Shown here: in pieces, positions 16,413 through 26,573 of the stretch
How positions within the stretch are numbered: position 1 is the first letter of the stretch
Layout of the letters: each line of letters starts with the position of its first letter
Assembly (NCBI RefSeq): GCF_012222305.1
Contig: NZ_CP035730.1
Location: 2,135,501 to 2,199,500, forward strand
DNA length: 64,000 nt
Direction of reading: 5' to 3'
From: Sulfolobus sp. S-194
Lineage (GTDB): Archaea; Thermoproteota; Thermoprotei_A; Sulfolobales; Sulfolobaceae
The notes under the pieces: model-generated
The model's input: only the letters and a program-made list of their open reading frames with translations
Databases searched by the model: none
What the model was told of the DNA's origin: nothing
Made by a program: the position numbers and the translations under genes

Positions 16413-17489
16413 TTAGAGTATTAAGATTATTGAAAGAAGTTGTAAAATTCCTATGAAGAGTAAAGTTTTATTGAAACCAAGCAATATGTAAAGTAATGGT
16501 ATCACTATACCGGCTATTCCATAACCAGAATCCCTGTAAAGTCTGTAATAACCTAAGGCCTTCCCCCTTACTTTTTCGTTAATTATGTCATTTACAGCAG
16601 CTATTAAATTTGGATAAATCATACCCATTCCTATTCCCTCTATTATTGAAAATAATATTGGATAAGATGAATAGTGGATAAATCCTAAGAACATTAATAT
16701 AAATCCTAAGATTAATATAAATTTCCTATTATATAGATCAGCTAAATATCCAAACAACGGTTGTGAAAATGACCATACGAAAGCATAGCTTGATACTATT
16801 AGTCCCACTAGAGTTAAGGAATAATGCTGTAAGAGTAAGTAAGTTGGAATTAGTATAAAAAATGAGGAATCAACAAATTTCTCTAATAATCCAGTAATAC
16901 TGATTTTTGTTATAGGAATCCATTTTATCTTTATATTTTCATTATTTTCCCTAATTAGTGTTTTAGTTTCCATTACCGTGTATGAAAATATGATTGCTAA
17001 GGTAGATGTGATTAAAAGAATTACAAAGCTTATTTTGAATATATAGCTAGCAAGTAAGCTTCCTATCGAAACTCCTAAGTAACCAGACATTTCGTTAATT
17101 CCAGTAGCTAATCCTGCCCTTGATTTACCAGATATATCAATTTGTGAAGTTACTGTTGTTGTCCATGTTAGTGCTTGATTTATTGCTAACAATATAGAAA
17201 TAACTATAATTGCGTAAATATTGAGTAGAAATAAAAAGGGTAATGAGAATATTGCTATAGCCCAACCTATTATAAGTACCTTTTTTCTTCCTAATTTATC
17301 AGAAAGTCTTCCCGCTATATAATTACAGGATCCTTTTATGAATCCGAAAAAGACTAGTGGCAAGAGAACACTTAATTCTAACGGAATGTGAAGTTGTTTT
17401 TCGAATTCTGGTATATCTATTCTTAAAGTTCCTAAGTATAATCCCGTAAAGAAAACTAAAATTGTGAATAACAAAAAGTGCTTATTCAT
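16413..17489 (-). CDS. Major facilitator superfamily transporter
   Basis: 358 residues with about eleven hydrophobic segments and the MFS loop motif after helix 2 ([14 protein letters not shown] near residue 60), repeated more weakly after helix 8 ([13 protein letters not shown]). It ends shortly after the last hydrophobic segment, so it is near full length. It is divergent from a TrmB-family regulator with only 41 bases between starts. A regulator-transporter pairing is likely. The substrate is unknown. Confidence 0.8.
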   Translation of the reverse strand: MNKHFLLFTILVFFTGLYLGTLRIDIPEFEKQLHIPLELSVLLPLVFFGFIKGSCNYIAGRLSDKLGRKKVLIIGWAIAIFSLPFLFLLNIYAIIVISILLAINQALTWTTTVTSQIDISGKSRAGLATGINEMSGYLGVSIGSLLASYIFKISFVILLITSTLAIIFSYTVMETKTLIRENNENIKIKWIPITKISITGLLEKFVDSSFFILIPTYLLLQHYSLTLVGLIVSSYAFVWSFSQPLFGYLADLYNRKFILILGFILMFLGFIHYSSYPILFSIIEGIGMGMIYPNLIAAVNDIINEKVRGKALGYYRLYRDSGYGIAGIVIPLLYILLGFNKTLLFIGILQLLSIILIL

Positions 17490-17530
17490 AATATAGTAAG
17501 ATTTAAAGTAATAAAAATCAATTATTCACT

Positions 17531-18199
17531 ATGAGTGGTGAATTAGAAACAACTTTAATGAAACTGGGATTTTCACTTTATGAGGCTAAAGTATATTCTG
17601 CTTTATTATCCCTATGTAATTCTACTATGAGAGAGCTCTCTGAAAAGTCTGGAGTTCCGTATCAGAAAGTTTATGATGTAGTTAAATCTCTAGAGAATAA
17701 GGGCTTAATTAGGATAATTGAAGGAAGACCTAAAAAGGTAAAAATAATAGATCCGTCTTTTGCATTAAAAATTTACAGAGATAAAATTGTTAACGAGATG
17801 GATAATTATATTAAAATAATAATATCTTTTTGGAATAGGAGAAGAGAAAGTGAGATCGAACGTAGTTTGCATGTTAAAGGTATTAAAACTATTATTCGTA
17901 TAATTAAAGATCTTGCTAATAAGAGTAATAAAATTGATATTGTTTATGATAATTTACCAGATTGGTTATTAAAAATTTTAAAAAATTTTAATGGGAATTT
18001 AACCGTAATTACGTCATCTAATAATTTAAATTTGCATGGAAAGATAAAGATAGATAACGTAATGTCTCGATTTATAATTTTTGATGATTCTCTATTGGTA
18101 ACATTTAACGGTGATAATGAAATAATAATAGACTCTTGTAAAGGGTGTGTTATTCAAGCTAAGGAGCATTTTGAACTATTAACTTATAAAAGTGAATAA
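17531..18199 (+). CDS. TrmB-family transcriptional regulator
   Basis: 222 residues. The N-terminal winged helix matches TrmB proteins: LMKLGFSLYEAKVYSALL, then a recognition-helix region SGVPYQKVYDVVKSLENKGL, and the wing (IRIIEGRPKKVKIIDP). The C-terminal domain resembles the effector/HKD-like part of shorter TrmB relatives. Such proteins repress or activate transporter and sugar genes. The divergent MFS gene is the obvious target through the shared 41-bp promoter region. Confidence 0.85.
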   Translation: MSGELETTLMKLGFSLYEAKVYSALLSLCNSTMRELSEKSGVPYQKVYDVVKSLENKGLIRIIEGRPKKVKIIDPSFALKIYRDKIVNEMDNYIKIIISFWNRRRESEIERSLHVKGIKTIIRIIKDLANKSNKIDIVYDNLPDWLLKILKNFNGNLTVITSSNNLNLHGKIKIDNVMSRFIIFDDSLLVTFNGDNEIIIDSCKGCVIQAKEHFELLTYKSE

Positions 18200-18231
18200 G
18201 TTTTTTATAATTTAGGTAGATATCGTAATTT

Positions 18232-18972
18232 ATGATATTTAGACAAATTATAAGTCCCACAGGAGGATGTATAACATACATTTTTGGTTGTAGTGAAGCT
18301 GGGGAACTTTTTGTTATAGACCCTAAATATGACTATACTAATGAAATTTTAAAATTGGCTGAGGGTCTCGGGGATATGAAAATTGCATATATAATTGATA
18401 CCCACACTCACGCAGATCATATATCTGGAGCAAGAAAATTACAATCCCTTACTAATGCTAATGTATACTATCATGAGGAATCTAAAGTTAGCTTTCAAGT
18501 TGAGAGACTTAAAGACGGTGAAGAAATAAAGGCTGGAAATGTTAAAATAAAGGTACTTCATACTCCCGGACATACTCCAGATAGTATTTCAGTTCTAATA
18601 TATGATAGAAGAAGAGACGAAAGTTGGAATGAACCGTGGGCTATATTAACTGGCGATACGCTTTTTGTGGGCACTGTAGGGAGAATCGATATAGGTGGTG
18701 AAGATTCAGCAGAAAAATTATACTATAGTCTAAGTAAGCTGAAAGAGTTACCAGATTATGTAGAAATCTTTCCGGCACATACTTCTGGATCTGTTTGTGG
18801 GTATGGTATTAGTGGTAAGCCAAGTTCTACAATAGGTTTTGAAAAAAAGTTTAATCAATTGTTTAAAATAAATGATAAGAATGAATTTATAAAAAGAATT
18901 ACTAATATTTCATTAAATAAACCTAAACAGTTTGATGAAAATATTAAAATAAATATAATTGGGGCTTTATAA
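18232..18972 (+). CDS. MBL-fold hydrolase, persulfide dioxygenase (ETHE1)-like
   Basis: Metallo-beta-lactamase fold with the metal motif THTHADH (HxHxDH, near residues 57-63), a second His in HTPGHTPDS, Asp in TGDTLFVG and His in PAHTSG. The VGRIDIGG stretch and the tail SGKPSSTIGFEKKFN resemble persulfide dioxygenases more than glyoxalase II. It would oxidise glutathione-like or other low-molecular-weight persulfides, which suits a sulfur-metabolising host, although the thiol cofactor in Sulfolobales is not glutathione. 246 residues. It starts 32 bases after the TrmB gene and may be co-transcribed. Confidence 0.75.
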   Translation: MIFRQIISPTGGCITYIFGCSEAGELFVIDPKYDYTNEILKLAEGLGDMKIAYIIDTHTHADHISGARKLQSLTNANVYYHEESKVSFQVERLKDGEEIKAGNVKIKVLHTPGHTPDSISVLIYDRRRDESWNEPWAILTGDTLFVGTVGRIDIGGEDSAEKLYYSLSKLKELPDYVEIFPAHTSGSVCGYGISGKPSSTIGFEKKFNQLFKINDKNEFIKRITNISLNKPKQFDENIKINIIGAL

Positions 18973-19011
18973 ATAATTAAAGATTTTTTATTAAATAAGA
19001 GAGTCTATGGA

Positions 19012-19137
19012 TACTGTGTCGTCATTTGTATATAAATTCAATAACTAAGCTAATCTTAGATGGAGAAGATACTAAGAGAAAATTCTTGTATGCCTTATTT
19101 TAATATAGAAATATAAATAGCTTAATGACGTCACTAT
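19012..19137 (+). mobile_element. MITE, copy 3 (about 126 bp, diverged)
   Basis: Left end ACTGTGTCGTCATT and right end AATGACGTCACTAT, with the interior segment TTATTTTAATATAGAAATAT shared with copies 1 and 5. Internal deletions and substitutions, and no clean target duplication, mark it as older. The following 190 bases up to 19328 show no gene. Confidence 0.8.
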
Positions 19138-19328
19138 CTCCAAATTGATTTTTTAGGAGCCAAATGTCAAGGTAAGTGTGTACTATCCAGTGAGATATGG
19201 AGTTATATGGAGTGGAGCTATTAGAAAACTTTAACTATTATAAATAAGCTATACCTAAAAAAGATAAGGAAGATGAACCTTGGTGTTAGTGAGATTTCTG
19301 GACTATTTTATAAGTGAAAAAGATTAAA

Positions 19329-19850
19329 TTACATAATGCTTCTTACTGTAAGAGTGTTAACAGCATTACAAGCTTCTTTTTCTCCCTTTTTACATGCCTC
19401 TATCAATAGGGTAGTTGCATCTCTTTCATCTCCTGCTCTTCTCAATGCGTTAGCAATAGCAACTAAAATAGATGCACTTACCTCGTTATTCTTTAATATC
19501 TCTCTTCCTATTTCTTCTAGTTTATCACGTTTTCCTTGACTTACTAATATATCTAATGCCTTATTAACGTGCTCATTTAAAGTGTTGTTTATCACACCGC
19601 ATTCTACAACGCTCTTTAAGTTTTGGCACTTATCTAAGTCAAAGTAACTTCCTATTTTATCCAATACTTGGAACATGTATCTGCAATCAATGCTTTCAAG
19701 TAAGTTGCAAATGAACCAATTATATTCACTCTTAGTTGATGATTTAGTAATTTCAAGAACAATTTTAACACCCTCATCTATATACCCGTCTAAAAGAAAT
19801 TTCTTTGCATCCATTAGTTTACGAATTATTTCGGATTTAACTATAGTCAT
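19329..19850 (-). CDS. Helical-repeat (TPR-like) protein
   Basis: 173 residues, nearly all alpha-helical, in paired helices resembling tetratricopeptide-type repeats (SAYGAS-like ...SILVAIANALRRAGDERDA). Several Cys are spaced through the middle. No catalytic motif. It follows the DAO-family oxidase on the same strand after 15 bases, so it is probably the last gene of that operon. Function unknown; a protein-protein scaffold is the safest reading. Confidence 0.6.
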   Translation of the reverse strand: MTIVKSEIIRKLMDAKKFLLDGYIDEGVKIVLEITKSSTKSEYNWFICNLLESIDCRYMFQVLDKIGSYFDLDKCQNLKSVVECGVINNTLNEHVNKALDILVSQGKRDKLEEIGREILKNNEVSASILVAIANALRRAGDERDATTLLIEACKKGEKEACNAVNTLTVRSIM

Positions 19851-19865
19851 ATGTTTAGATATTAC

Positions 19866-20984
19866 TCAAAGGCTTAAATTTCTTCCACCTATAAATCGAG
19901 ATAGATAACCTAAGTCATTTTTTCTATCTAAAACTAACTCAGAAGTCATATTCCCCATTGATGGAGCATAACTCCAACCAAGTCTACAAGCACCGGTAGA
20001 TATTACAACGTTTCCTATTTTACCAATAACTGGAAAACCATCTGGAGAGCAAGGTCTATAACCCATATATAAATCGTAAACATAACTTATGTTAACTAGA
20101 GATTTAGCATAGTTTAGAAATATTTCAGCCCTAGAAGAGTCTGCTGAAAAATCACCGTCAAAACCACCAGTAATCTTAATAAAGTCTGAGTTTTTTACTA
20201 CTGCAACGCCTAACTCAGCTAAGACTGAAGGGTAATTAGCTTTCATTTCGCCTTTAACCCTATAACCATAGCCTTTAAATGCGGTTATAGGTAAACCTAT
20301 GTTCCTTAACCACACTCCAGCAGATAAAACAACTTTATCGAATTTCTCCTCTTTTCCAGAGTAATATACTTTTCCATCCTTAGATACTTTATCTACGTTT
20401 ACATTAACTACTTTTGTATTTTTAATCTCCTTTGTAATCCTATCAATAAATTTGTGAGTATCAATTTTTGATAGTTCTGGAAAATAAATACTACCAGCAA
20501 AGCCCTTAACTTCCATAATCTCAAACTTAGGTCTAAATGGACTCTTTTTCTCCTCAATAATTCCTTTCTCGAGCTCCTTTTCATCAGAGTAAATTTCTAA
20601 TAGCCCAGATTCCTCATAATCGAAATCATTCTTTTCTTCAGCTAACCTCTTATATTCCCTTAAAGAAAATAGAGCCATTTCCCTCATAGTATCCCAAGCT
20701 TCTGTAGGAGGTTCTTTATCTAGGTTCTTAAGTAACTCTATTATCCATGCCTTATTTAGACTTTTTAGTGATGTAACTCTTTTACTCACGTACTTGAGCA
20801 TCTTAACAATCATACCAGTAGTATTTATTCTATCAAACCTATATGGTTCAATTAGGCCAGCCGCATGAATTGATCCGCTTCCTAAGAAATCTTTTTCAAA
20901 TATTGTAACCTCTGCTCCTTCCTTCAACAAATAATAAGCTGTAAATAAACCTACAATTCCTCCTCCTACAATTCCGACTTTCAA
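19866..20984 (-). CDS. FAD-dependent amine/amino-acid oxidase (DAO family)
   Basis: Oxidises an amine or amino acid with FAD. Dinucleotide motif GGGIVG is at residues 7-12 with Glu at the end of strand two (VTIFEKD). It is followed by the GSGSIHAAGLI loop typical of the glycine oxidase, sarcosine oxidase and DadA group. The C-terminal PCSPDGFPVIGKIG and STGACRLGWSYAPSMG complete the FAD site. 372 residues, full length. It overlaps the HEAT-repeat gene by four bases in an operon that also holds a ThiS-like carrier, a pairing reminiscent of ThiO with ThiS. Confidence 0.8.
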   Translation of the reverse strand: MKVGIVGGGIVGLFTAYYLLKEGAEVTIFEKDFLGSGSIHAAGLIEPYRFDRINTTGMIVKMLKYVSKRVTSLKSLNKAWIIELLKNLDKEPPTEAWDTMREMALFSLREYKRLAEEKNDFDYEESGLLEIYSDEKELEKGIIEEKKSPFRPKFEIMEVKGFAGSIYFPELSKIDTHKFIDRITKEIKNTKVVNVNVDKVSKDGKVYYSGKEEKFDKVVLSAGVWLRNIGLPITAFKGYGYRVKGEMKANYPSVLAELGVAVVKNSDFIKITGGFDGDFSADSSRAEIFLNYAKSLVNISYVYDLYMGYRPCSPDGFPVIGKIGNVVISTGACRLGWSYAPSMGNMTSELVLDRKNDLGYLSRFIGGRNLSL

Positions 20985-21655
20985 CTTTCTAGCCTTTTTA
21001 ATACTTTCAATGCTCTTTTTTTAACCTTGCTTTCTTTTTGTGTCAGTTCTTGTAGAAATTGAATATTTTGAAGTAATTCCTCTTTTGTAATAAAGTTTAG
21101 ATTGACTAACTGTGGGCTTACTTCCCACGCATAAATTCTAATACTAGCTTTTTTATGTCTTAGAAAATCTAAATATCTTTCCTTATCTTTGGGCCGAAAT
21201 ATTCCTTCTTTGACTAGTTCAACAAATAAATCCCAAGCTTTCTTTCTAATTGTAGCCCATCTGCTTTTTAGTAACCTCCAATAAGAATATCTAACCTCGA
21301 TTACTTTCTCTTTCTCTACTATACCTATTTGAATCATCTCTAAGACGTGAGACCAAGCCGACCATTTAATCCTATCTGAGTCAGCAGTTAATGCCCTATC
21401 TATACCTTGAACTAGAAGAGCTTTATAAACTGGTAAATGAGACCAAGCTTCATCTCTTACTCCTTGTAACTTATTCCATAATAAAGACCTTAAGTAACCT
21501 AATGAATCTTCAAGATACTTTCCGTTTCCAGTATCGATTATATATGTTATAAGCCTCCATGCTTCTTCTCTTATACTCTTATCTGCACTTTTCAAATTTT
21601 TAAGGATTTCATGTTTACGCCTTAAAATATCGTCAATTTTCTCCACTTCATCCAC
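20981..21655 (-). CDS. HEAT-repeat protein
   Basis: 224 residues built of about six helical hairpins with a recurring pattern of EAW or KAW ending a helix (REEAWRLI, RDEAWSHL, KWSAWSHV, RKKAWDLF, IRIYAWEV). This periodic Ala-Trp is an unusual, very regular HEAT variant. No catalytic residues. It overlaps the ThiS-like gene by eight bases and the oxidase gene by four, so the three proteins are made together and may form a complex. Confidence 0.75.
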   Translation of the reverse strand: MDEVEKIDDILRRKHEILKNLKSADKSIREEAWRLITYIIDTGNGKYLEDSLGYLRSLLWNKLQGVRDEAWSHLPVYKALLVQGIDRALTADSDRIKWSAWSHVLEMIQIGIVEKEKVIEVRYSYWRLLKSRWATIRKKAWDLFVELVKEGIFRPKDKERYLDFLRHKKASIRIYAWEVSPQLVNLNFITKEELLQNIQFLQELTQKESKVKKRALKVLKRLES

Positions 21656-21854
21656 CTGAAGCAGCTAAGAAAACCTGAATTCTATCACCATCATTTAATC
21701 TTTCATCTTCAACTATTGGCAAACCATCTTTCACAACAACACTACCTTGGATTCTATATCCGATCTTTTTAAGTAAATCCTTGACAGTAGCCTTCTCTGG
21801 CAGTTCAATAACAATCTCCTTATTTTCTCTTACCAATTGTACAGTTACTTTCAC
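21648..21854 (-). CDS. Ubiquitin-like sulfur carrier, MoaD/ThiS/SAMP family
   Basis: 68 residues with a beta-grasp pattern and a C-terminal Gly-Gly (VFLAASGG), the tail that is adenylated and thiocarboxylated or conjugated to lysines. Length and ending are typical for ThiS, MoaD and archaeal SAMPs. It lies 30 bases after the PurM-fold gene and overlaps the HEAT gene by eight bases. Possible roles are thiamine or molybdopterin sulfur transfer, tRNA thiolation, or protein conjugation. Confidence 0.8.
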   Translation of the reverse strand: MKVTVQLVRENKEIVIELPEKATVKDLLKKIGYRIQGSVVVKDGLPIVEDERLNDGDRIQVFLAASGG

Positions 21855-21884
21855 ATAGAGTTATAAGAGTGAAAAAATTTAACT

Positions 21885-22907
21885 TTAAGCCTTCTTTGCC
21901 AATTCAAAGAATACTCTCCAAAACGGATCCTCTGAGGGTTTTTCTATTTTCCGCTTACTACCATCTTTTTTGACTAGTGTGACTCCTTCACCTTCTTTAA
22001 CTTCACCAACAATAGCACTCTCAATCCCTTCTCTCTTTAGTGCCTCAACAATCTCCTCACCCTTATCACTTATTATGACCATTGTACCTTCGCTTATTGA
22101 AGACCATGGATCTATATTAACTAGTGATGTCACTTCTTTAACAGCTTTATTTATGAAAAGTTTATCCTCATAAATTCTTAATTCTTTCTTCGTAACCATA
22201 GCTATTTCCACTAATGCATTCCATACTCCACCTTCAGTAGCATCATGCATCATGTGAATGCCAATTCTGGACGCTATTAAACCATCTTTCCAACAACTCA
22301 TTTTCCAATACATGTTATAGGCTTCGTTAAATATATCTTGAGGAAGTCTCTCCTTAAAGTACTCAGGGTAAAGATTAACTAAAAGCCCCGTAGCTTCAAT
22401 TGCCGGTCCTTTAGTAATTATAATTGAATCACTAACTCTAACCTTTAAGGGTGTTCCAAGTCTCTCTTTTTCGCCAATACCAATCATACTAAATCCTCCA
22501 ACCATTGGGTAATCTGTCCCTTCATATACACCAGTATGCCCACCTACTACCATTACATTTATCTCATTTAGAGCTTCATGAATTCCTAACCACATTTCTT
22601 TGAATTCTTCATCTCTAATCTTAGGAGGTAAGTTTAAGTCAATTAGTGCATATTTAGGAGGAATTCCAGAAGTCATAACATCGCTTGCTAAAATATGAAC
22701 AGCAAACCAAGCAGCTTTCTTAAACCCAAATTGGGGAACTATAAATACCGGGTCTGATTTTACAACCAAAACTCTGCCATCACCTAAATCAATAGCACCA
22801 GTATCTACACCACTTTGAGGTTCAACAATAACTTCCTTATGCCTTTTGCCTAAATTGGGATAAATTACTTCAGAAAAGATTTTCTCGTCGATCTTTCCTA
22901 GTCTCAT
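21885..22907 (-). CDS. AIR-synthase (PurM/HypE/ThiL) superfamily protein
   Basis: 340 residues from the ATG at 22907, which has a TATA-like TTTTTATAA at about -26 on the minus strand; a TTG seven codons upstream is less likely. Conserved segments of the superfamily are [11 protein letters not shown] near residue 32, the SDPVF strand, [17 protein letters not shown] and MHDATEGG. It binds ATP and makes acyl-phosphate or dehydration steps in purine, thiamine or hydrogenase maturation. No hydrogenase genes are seen. The downstream sulfur carrier suggests a thiamine- or sulfur-related role, by inference. Confidence 0.75.
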   Translation of the reverse strand: MRLGKIDEKIFSEVIYPNLGKRHKEVIVEPQSGVDTGAIDLGDGRVLVVKSDPVFIVPQFGFKKAAWFAVHILASDVMTSGIPPKYALIDLNLPPKIRDEEFKEMWLGIHEALNEINVMVVGGHTGVYEGTDYPMVGGFSMIGIGEKERLGTPLKVRVSDSIIITKGPAIEATGLLVNLYPEYFKERLPQDIFNEAYNMYWKMSCWKDGLIASRIGIHMMHDATEGGVWNALVEIAMVTKKELRIYEDKLFINKAVKEVTSLVNIDPWSSISEGTMVIISDKGEEIVEALKREGIESAIVGEVKEGEGVTLVKKDGSKRKIEKPSEDPFWRVFFELAKKA

Positions 22908-22939
22908 AAATTTAAGAAATAATAGCAAGTTATAAAAAT

Positions 22940-23530
22940 GTGAGTGAGAAGGAGAAAGTAAAGAACGCCTATGAACTTATTGTACACAGGCGAAAGCCTC
23001 TTCCATATCTCTCATTAATAAAGGGAAAAATAGTCGGTGATATTGGCTGTGGTTCAGGTCAAAACTGTTTAGCATTAAAATCACGTTTTGTTATTTGCCT
23101 AGATATTGCTTTAAGACAGCTAATTGAGGCTAAAAGAAGAGGCTGTGATAATTTAGTCCAAGCAGATATGGAGTATTTGCCATTTAGAGATAACACTTTT
23201 GATTCCTTACTTTATATAGCTTCATTACATCATCTAAAAGATCCCTCATTAGCACTAAAAGAATGTTATCGATGTCTAAAAAGTAAAGGTGAGGTTTTAG
23301 TTACCGTCTGGTTAGTTCAACCAAGGTTCTTTTTTAGACGGAATATATTTCTGAAAAGTAGGATTAATAACCTAGCAGTAGAGAGATATTACCATCTTTA
23401 TTTCCCATGGGAGTTGAGAAGAGTGATGGCAAAGCAAGGTTTTTTCCCAGTTAAAACTTTCCTTTACAGGGTAGACTCTTTATTACCAAACAATGAGCTA
23501 TTTTATGGTATAAAAAGGGTTTTAGTTTAA
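22940..23530 (+). CDS. SAM-dependent methyltransferase, Trm9/ABH8-like
   Basis: 196 residues with motif [10 protein letters not shown] near residue 36, motif II Asp in [15 protein letters not shown], and the [15 protein letters not shown] segment. The last two, together with VTVWLVQ, follow the pattern of Trm9, which methylates 5-carboxymethyluridine in the tRNA wobble position. The start is GTG 22940, and its TATA (22906-22915) overlaps the start of the divergent PurM-fold gene, so the two promoters are interlocked. Confidence 0.75.
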   Translation: MSEKEKVKNAYELIVHRRKPLPYLSLIKGKIVGDIGCGSGQNCLALKSRFVICLDIALRQLIEAKRRGCDNLVQADMEYLPFRDNTFDSLLYIASLHHLKDPSLALKECYRCLKSKGEVLVTVWLVQPRFFFRRNIFLKSRINNLAVERYYHLYFPWELRRVMAKQGFFPVKTFLYRVDSLLPNNELFYGIKRVLV

Positions 23531-24165
23531 CTACCTAAAATTTTATTTATTCTAGCCTTCTTTAGTTCCTCCATTAGATTAACTAGTTCTTCTATTGAAT
23601 ACCCTAGTGGCTCAATTTTCTCTTTTCCTTCCTTAACGATTTGTACTGCTAATGGAAACAATTCTTCAACTCTTTTTACAGCATATTCTTTATCTTCAAT
23701 TAGGGAAAGACCAAAATTTACATGCCTTGCTTCATCTTCTATTATTCTTTTTATACCATCATTAAATTCTAACAAATTATATTTTCTAGAAGTCTCATTA
23801 AGTATCTTTAATCCTATAGTGGCTAATACACCTTCAGTTATCATATGAAATCTTGTTACAACATTTTCTTTCCATCTAGGACTCTGGAAATCTTCTACTA
23901 ATCCATCGAATAATTTTACATAAGAAGAAGGAAGTCTAACAGTAGTTAATGGATCCTCTTTGAAGTATTCATTAAAGAAATCGAAATGCTCTATTTCTTC
24001 AATAACTTGTTGTAAGGAATAATTTGCTATTACTTTTGCTTTTTCGAATGATAACTTCTTCAATATTCTCCATCTATCCATTATGCCTACAGGATAAAAA
24101 TGAGCCGATAGATACTTTATTCCTTCTCTTATCTCTTGTGGGGTTGAAAACCAATTCTTATCCAT
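23527..24165 (-). CDS. Ferritin-like diiron protein
   Basis: 212 residues, all helical. Two ferritin-type iron motifs are visible: [13 protein letters not shown] (E-x2-H) near residue 76 and [11 protein letters not shown] (E-x2-RH) near 146, plus a Glu in MITEGVL between them. This is the R2/AurF-like arrangement. The substrate is unknown. It overlaps the stop of the Trm9-like gene by four bases tail to tail. It is unrelated in sequence to the monooxygenase alpha subunit at the left of the window beyond the shared fold. Confidence 0.7.
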   Translation of the reverse strand: MDKNWFSTPQEIREGIKYLSAHFYPVGIMDRWRILKKLSFEKAKVIANYSLQQVIEEIEHFDFFNEYFKEDPLTTVRLPSSYVKLFDGLVEDFQSPRWKENVVTRFHMITEGVLATIGLKILNETSRKYNLLEFNDGIKRIIEDEARHVNFGLSLIEDKEYAVKRVEELFPLAVQIVKEGKEKIEPLGYSIEELVNLMEELKKARINKILGS

Positions 24166-24261
24166 ATTTTATATTTAAAAGATAAACTTAATTAACTTTA
24201 TCTTAAAAATGTTTAAAAAGTATGAGTAAGAATTAAAATTTGTTTTTACTCTTATATACAT

Positions 24262-24600
24262 GTGGATATAACACTATTTATTTTGATTCATTTTATTCTT
24301 TTGTTTCTTTTCTTATCCTTAACTACTTCAATTATAACTAAATTGATATCTAATTCGTTTTATATTACTAGAATTTTTATAGCCTCATTATTTAATATTT
24401 TCTTTTTTTATCTTTTTCTCTATATAATTTCATTACCATTGGCGTCTTTAATCCTCAGTTTTCTTATTTCAATTTTAGTATTCAGGATAGCAATCTCGTT
24501 AAGCTGGCAAGACTGTTTAAGTTTGGCCTTTACTTTTATTCTTTCTATCTTAGTCTACTTTAATCTTATCTTCGTACATATTGTACATACCTTATTATAG
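24262..24600 (+). CDS. Small hydrophobic membrane protein
   Basis: 112 residues, four closely spaced hydrophobic segments and almost no charged residues. The start is GTG 24262. Rich in Ile, Leu, Phe and Ser. No family recognised. A low-complexity hydrophobic frame can arise by chance in T-rich DNA, so the gene is only moderately supported; a TATA-like box precedes it. The next 180 bases contain nothing recognisable. Confidence 0.45.
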   Translation: MDITLFILIHFILLFLFLSLTTSIITKLISNSFYITRIFIASLFNIFFFYLFLYIISLPLASLILSFLISILVFRIAISLSWQDCLSLAFTFILSILVYFNLIFVHIVHTLL

Positions 24601-24787
24601 ACCAGGATTTTCATCTTAACTAGCTTCTAATAACTATTATTATCTTATACACTGGTGATATGTGAGTTAGTAAGAAGAATTAAAATGGAGAAACTAAAAT
24701 CAAAGAAAAATTAATCCATTACTAAGTGCCCATAAGAATCTCATAATATAGCAAAAACATTTTTTATTTGATGGTAAATGTAAGATT

Positions 24788-25264
24788 ATGAATGATGAGG
24801 AAATAGAAAAGATTATGAAAGATTTGGGCTTAATGCTCAGAAAACCTCCAGAGGCAAAGGAGTATTTTCATATTGCTACTTCTCCTCCTCAAGGCTTTCC
24901 AGTTGTTGATATTATTAGAATAAATAAGGATTCACCTTTTTATCTCGTTACAATGGGCATACTAATTCATCCTAATCACAAGTCTGCAATAGGAAATATG
25001 AAAGAAGAAGAAAGAAGAGAATTTCTAGGTATTCTTGTGGAAGATCTTCTAAAAATGAGTGTTGATATAGCAATACTACCACCTAATTCTGAAGTGCCAG
25101 AAATTATTCAAGTTTCAAAGATAGTTTATTCGGAAGGATTAACAGCAAATGAATTCTTAGATGCTTACTATACAGTGAGAAATGCTGGAATATTTGTTAT
25201 TAACAGAATAAATAGAAAATTCGGAAATGCAGCATCTAGGAGGGGTACAACGCCTTATGTTTAG
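24788..25264 (+). CDS. Conserved hypothetical protein (DUF2299-like)
   Basis: 158 residues, alpha/beta, with no signal peptide. It resembles small archaeal proteins with a type III chaperone-like fold: FHIATSPPQGFPVVDIIRI, a hydrophobic strand (YLVTMGILI), then a helix KEEERREFLGILVEDLL. Its 3' end overlaps the pyruvate kinase start by eight bases, so the two are co-translated. No reaction can be assigned. Confidence 0.6.
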   Translation: MNDEEIEKIMKDLGLMLRKPPEAKEYFHIATSPPQGFPVVDIIRINKDSPFYLVTMGILIHPNHKSAIGNMKEEERREFLGILVEDLLKMSVDIAILPPNSEVPEIIQVSKIVYSEGLTANEFLDAYYTVRNAGIFVINRINRKFGNAASRRGTTPYV

Positions 25265-26573
25265 AAAGACCAAAATTATCGCGACTTTAGGTCCTAGTAG
25301 TGAAAATCATATCGATGAGTTAGTAAAGTATGTAGACGTAATAAGATTAAATTTTGCACATGGAGATAAAGAACAGCATGAAAAGTACTTTAATCTAGTA
25401 AAAAATAGAGTTCCTATTCTAGTAGATTTGCCTGGGCCAAAGCTCAGGATCGGTGATTTAGGAAAAAATATGGTAATACTTAAACCTGGAGATACCATAG
25501 AATTTGGGACTCAAATTCCCGTAGATGATATTTTATTCTTTAAACTTATTAGAAATGGTTCAGAAGTACTAATATCTGACGGAAGAATTAGAGTAAAAAT
25601 AACGGAGGTTGGAAACAATTACGCTAAGGGATTAGTAGAAGAAGGAGGTATTTTAACATCCAGAAAGGGCATAAACATACCGGATTCTGAAGTACCGGTA
25701 GGATTGTCTGATAGGGATTTAGAGTTACTGAAGCATGCTTTAGAAATGGGCGCAACATTTATCGGTCTTTCATTTGTAACTTCACCAGAAGAGATTAGAA
25801 AAGTTAAAGAAATTGTTAAAGATCAAGCTTGGATAATAGCTAAAATAGAGAAAAAATCTGCGTTAAAGAACTTGAAAGACATAATAAGAGAAGCTGATGG
25901 TGTAATGGTCGCTAGAGGTGATTTAGGAGTAGAAGTAGGTTTAGCTAATTTACCACAAACTCAAAGAAGAATTGTTAGACTGGCTAGATTATATGGTAAG
26001 CCCGTAATTTTAGCTACCCAAGTGCTTGAGTCAATGGTCACTTCTCAAATTCCAACTAGAGCTGAAGTGATTGATGTTGCAAATTCAATAATTCAAGGCG
26101 TTGATGCGATAATGCTTAGTGATGAGACAGCAATGGGACAATATCCTATAGATGCTGTAAGGACTTTACATGAACTAATATTAAGTGTTGAAAGATCTTT
26201 TAAACCTAGACCCCCACCACCATTAAAAAATATAGATGATGCAATAGCGTATTCTGCTGTGTCTGCCTCAAATTTGGCTTCTTCATCTGGTATAGTAGTT
26301 TATACTAGGACTGGAGCTTCAGCAGTAAGAATATCTAGGTTAAGGCCAGTAGTTCCAATAATAGTACTAACTCAAAATCAAAGAGTCTATAAGAGACTAA
26401 AACTTTGCTATGGAATTTACTCTTTTATTTCAGAAGAGTTAAATAGTCTAGATAATATTGTTGAAAAGAGTAAAAATGTAGCTAGACAAGCGGGTTTAAA
26501 GGACACTATAATAATAATTGCTGGTGGAACAGAAGAAGGATCAACTAGATTTTTAAAGGTTGAGGAGATTTAA
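25257..26573 (+). CDS. pyk: Pyruvate kinase
   Basis: Last step of glycolysis: phosphoenolpyruvate plus ADP to pyruvate and ATP. Motifs: TKIIATLGPSS at the N-terminus, VIRLNFAHG, LVDLPGPKLRIG, IIAKIEKKSALKN (with the catalytic Lys region), VMVARGDLGVEV, and AIMLSDETAMGQYP. The ATG at 25257 is chosen because it gives the family N-terminus and has a purine-rich AGGAGGGG ribosome-binding site upstream; an upstream frame-open start at 25227 would add ten unrelated residues. The 438 residues are typical of the shorter archaeal enzyme. Confidence 0.95.
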   Translation: MFRKTKIIATLGPSSENHIDELVKYVDVIRLNFAHGDKEQHEKYFNLVKNRVPILVDLPGPKLRIGDLGKNMVILKPGDTIEFGTQIPVDDILFFKLIRNGSEVLISDGRIRVKITEVGNNYAKGLVEEGGILTSRKGINIPDSEVPVGLSDRDLELLKHALEMGATFIGLSFVTSPEEIRKVKEIVKDQAWIIAKIEKKSALKNLKDIIREADGVMVARGDLGVEVGLANLPQTQRRIVRLARLYGKPVILATQVLESMVTSQIPTRAEVIDVANSIIQGVDAIMLSDETAMGQYPIDAVRTLHELILSVERSFKPRPPPPLKNIDDAIAYSAVSASNLASSSGIVVYTRTGASAVRISRLRPVVPIIVLTQNQRVYKRLKLCYGIYSFISEELNSLDNIVEKSKNVARQAGLKDTIIIIAGGTEEGSTRFLKVEEI

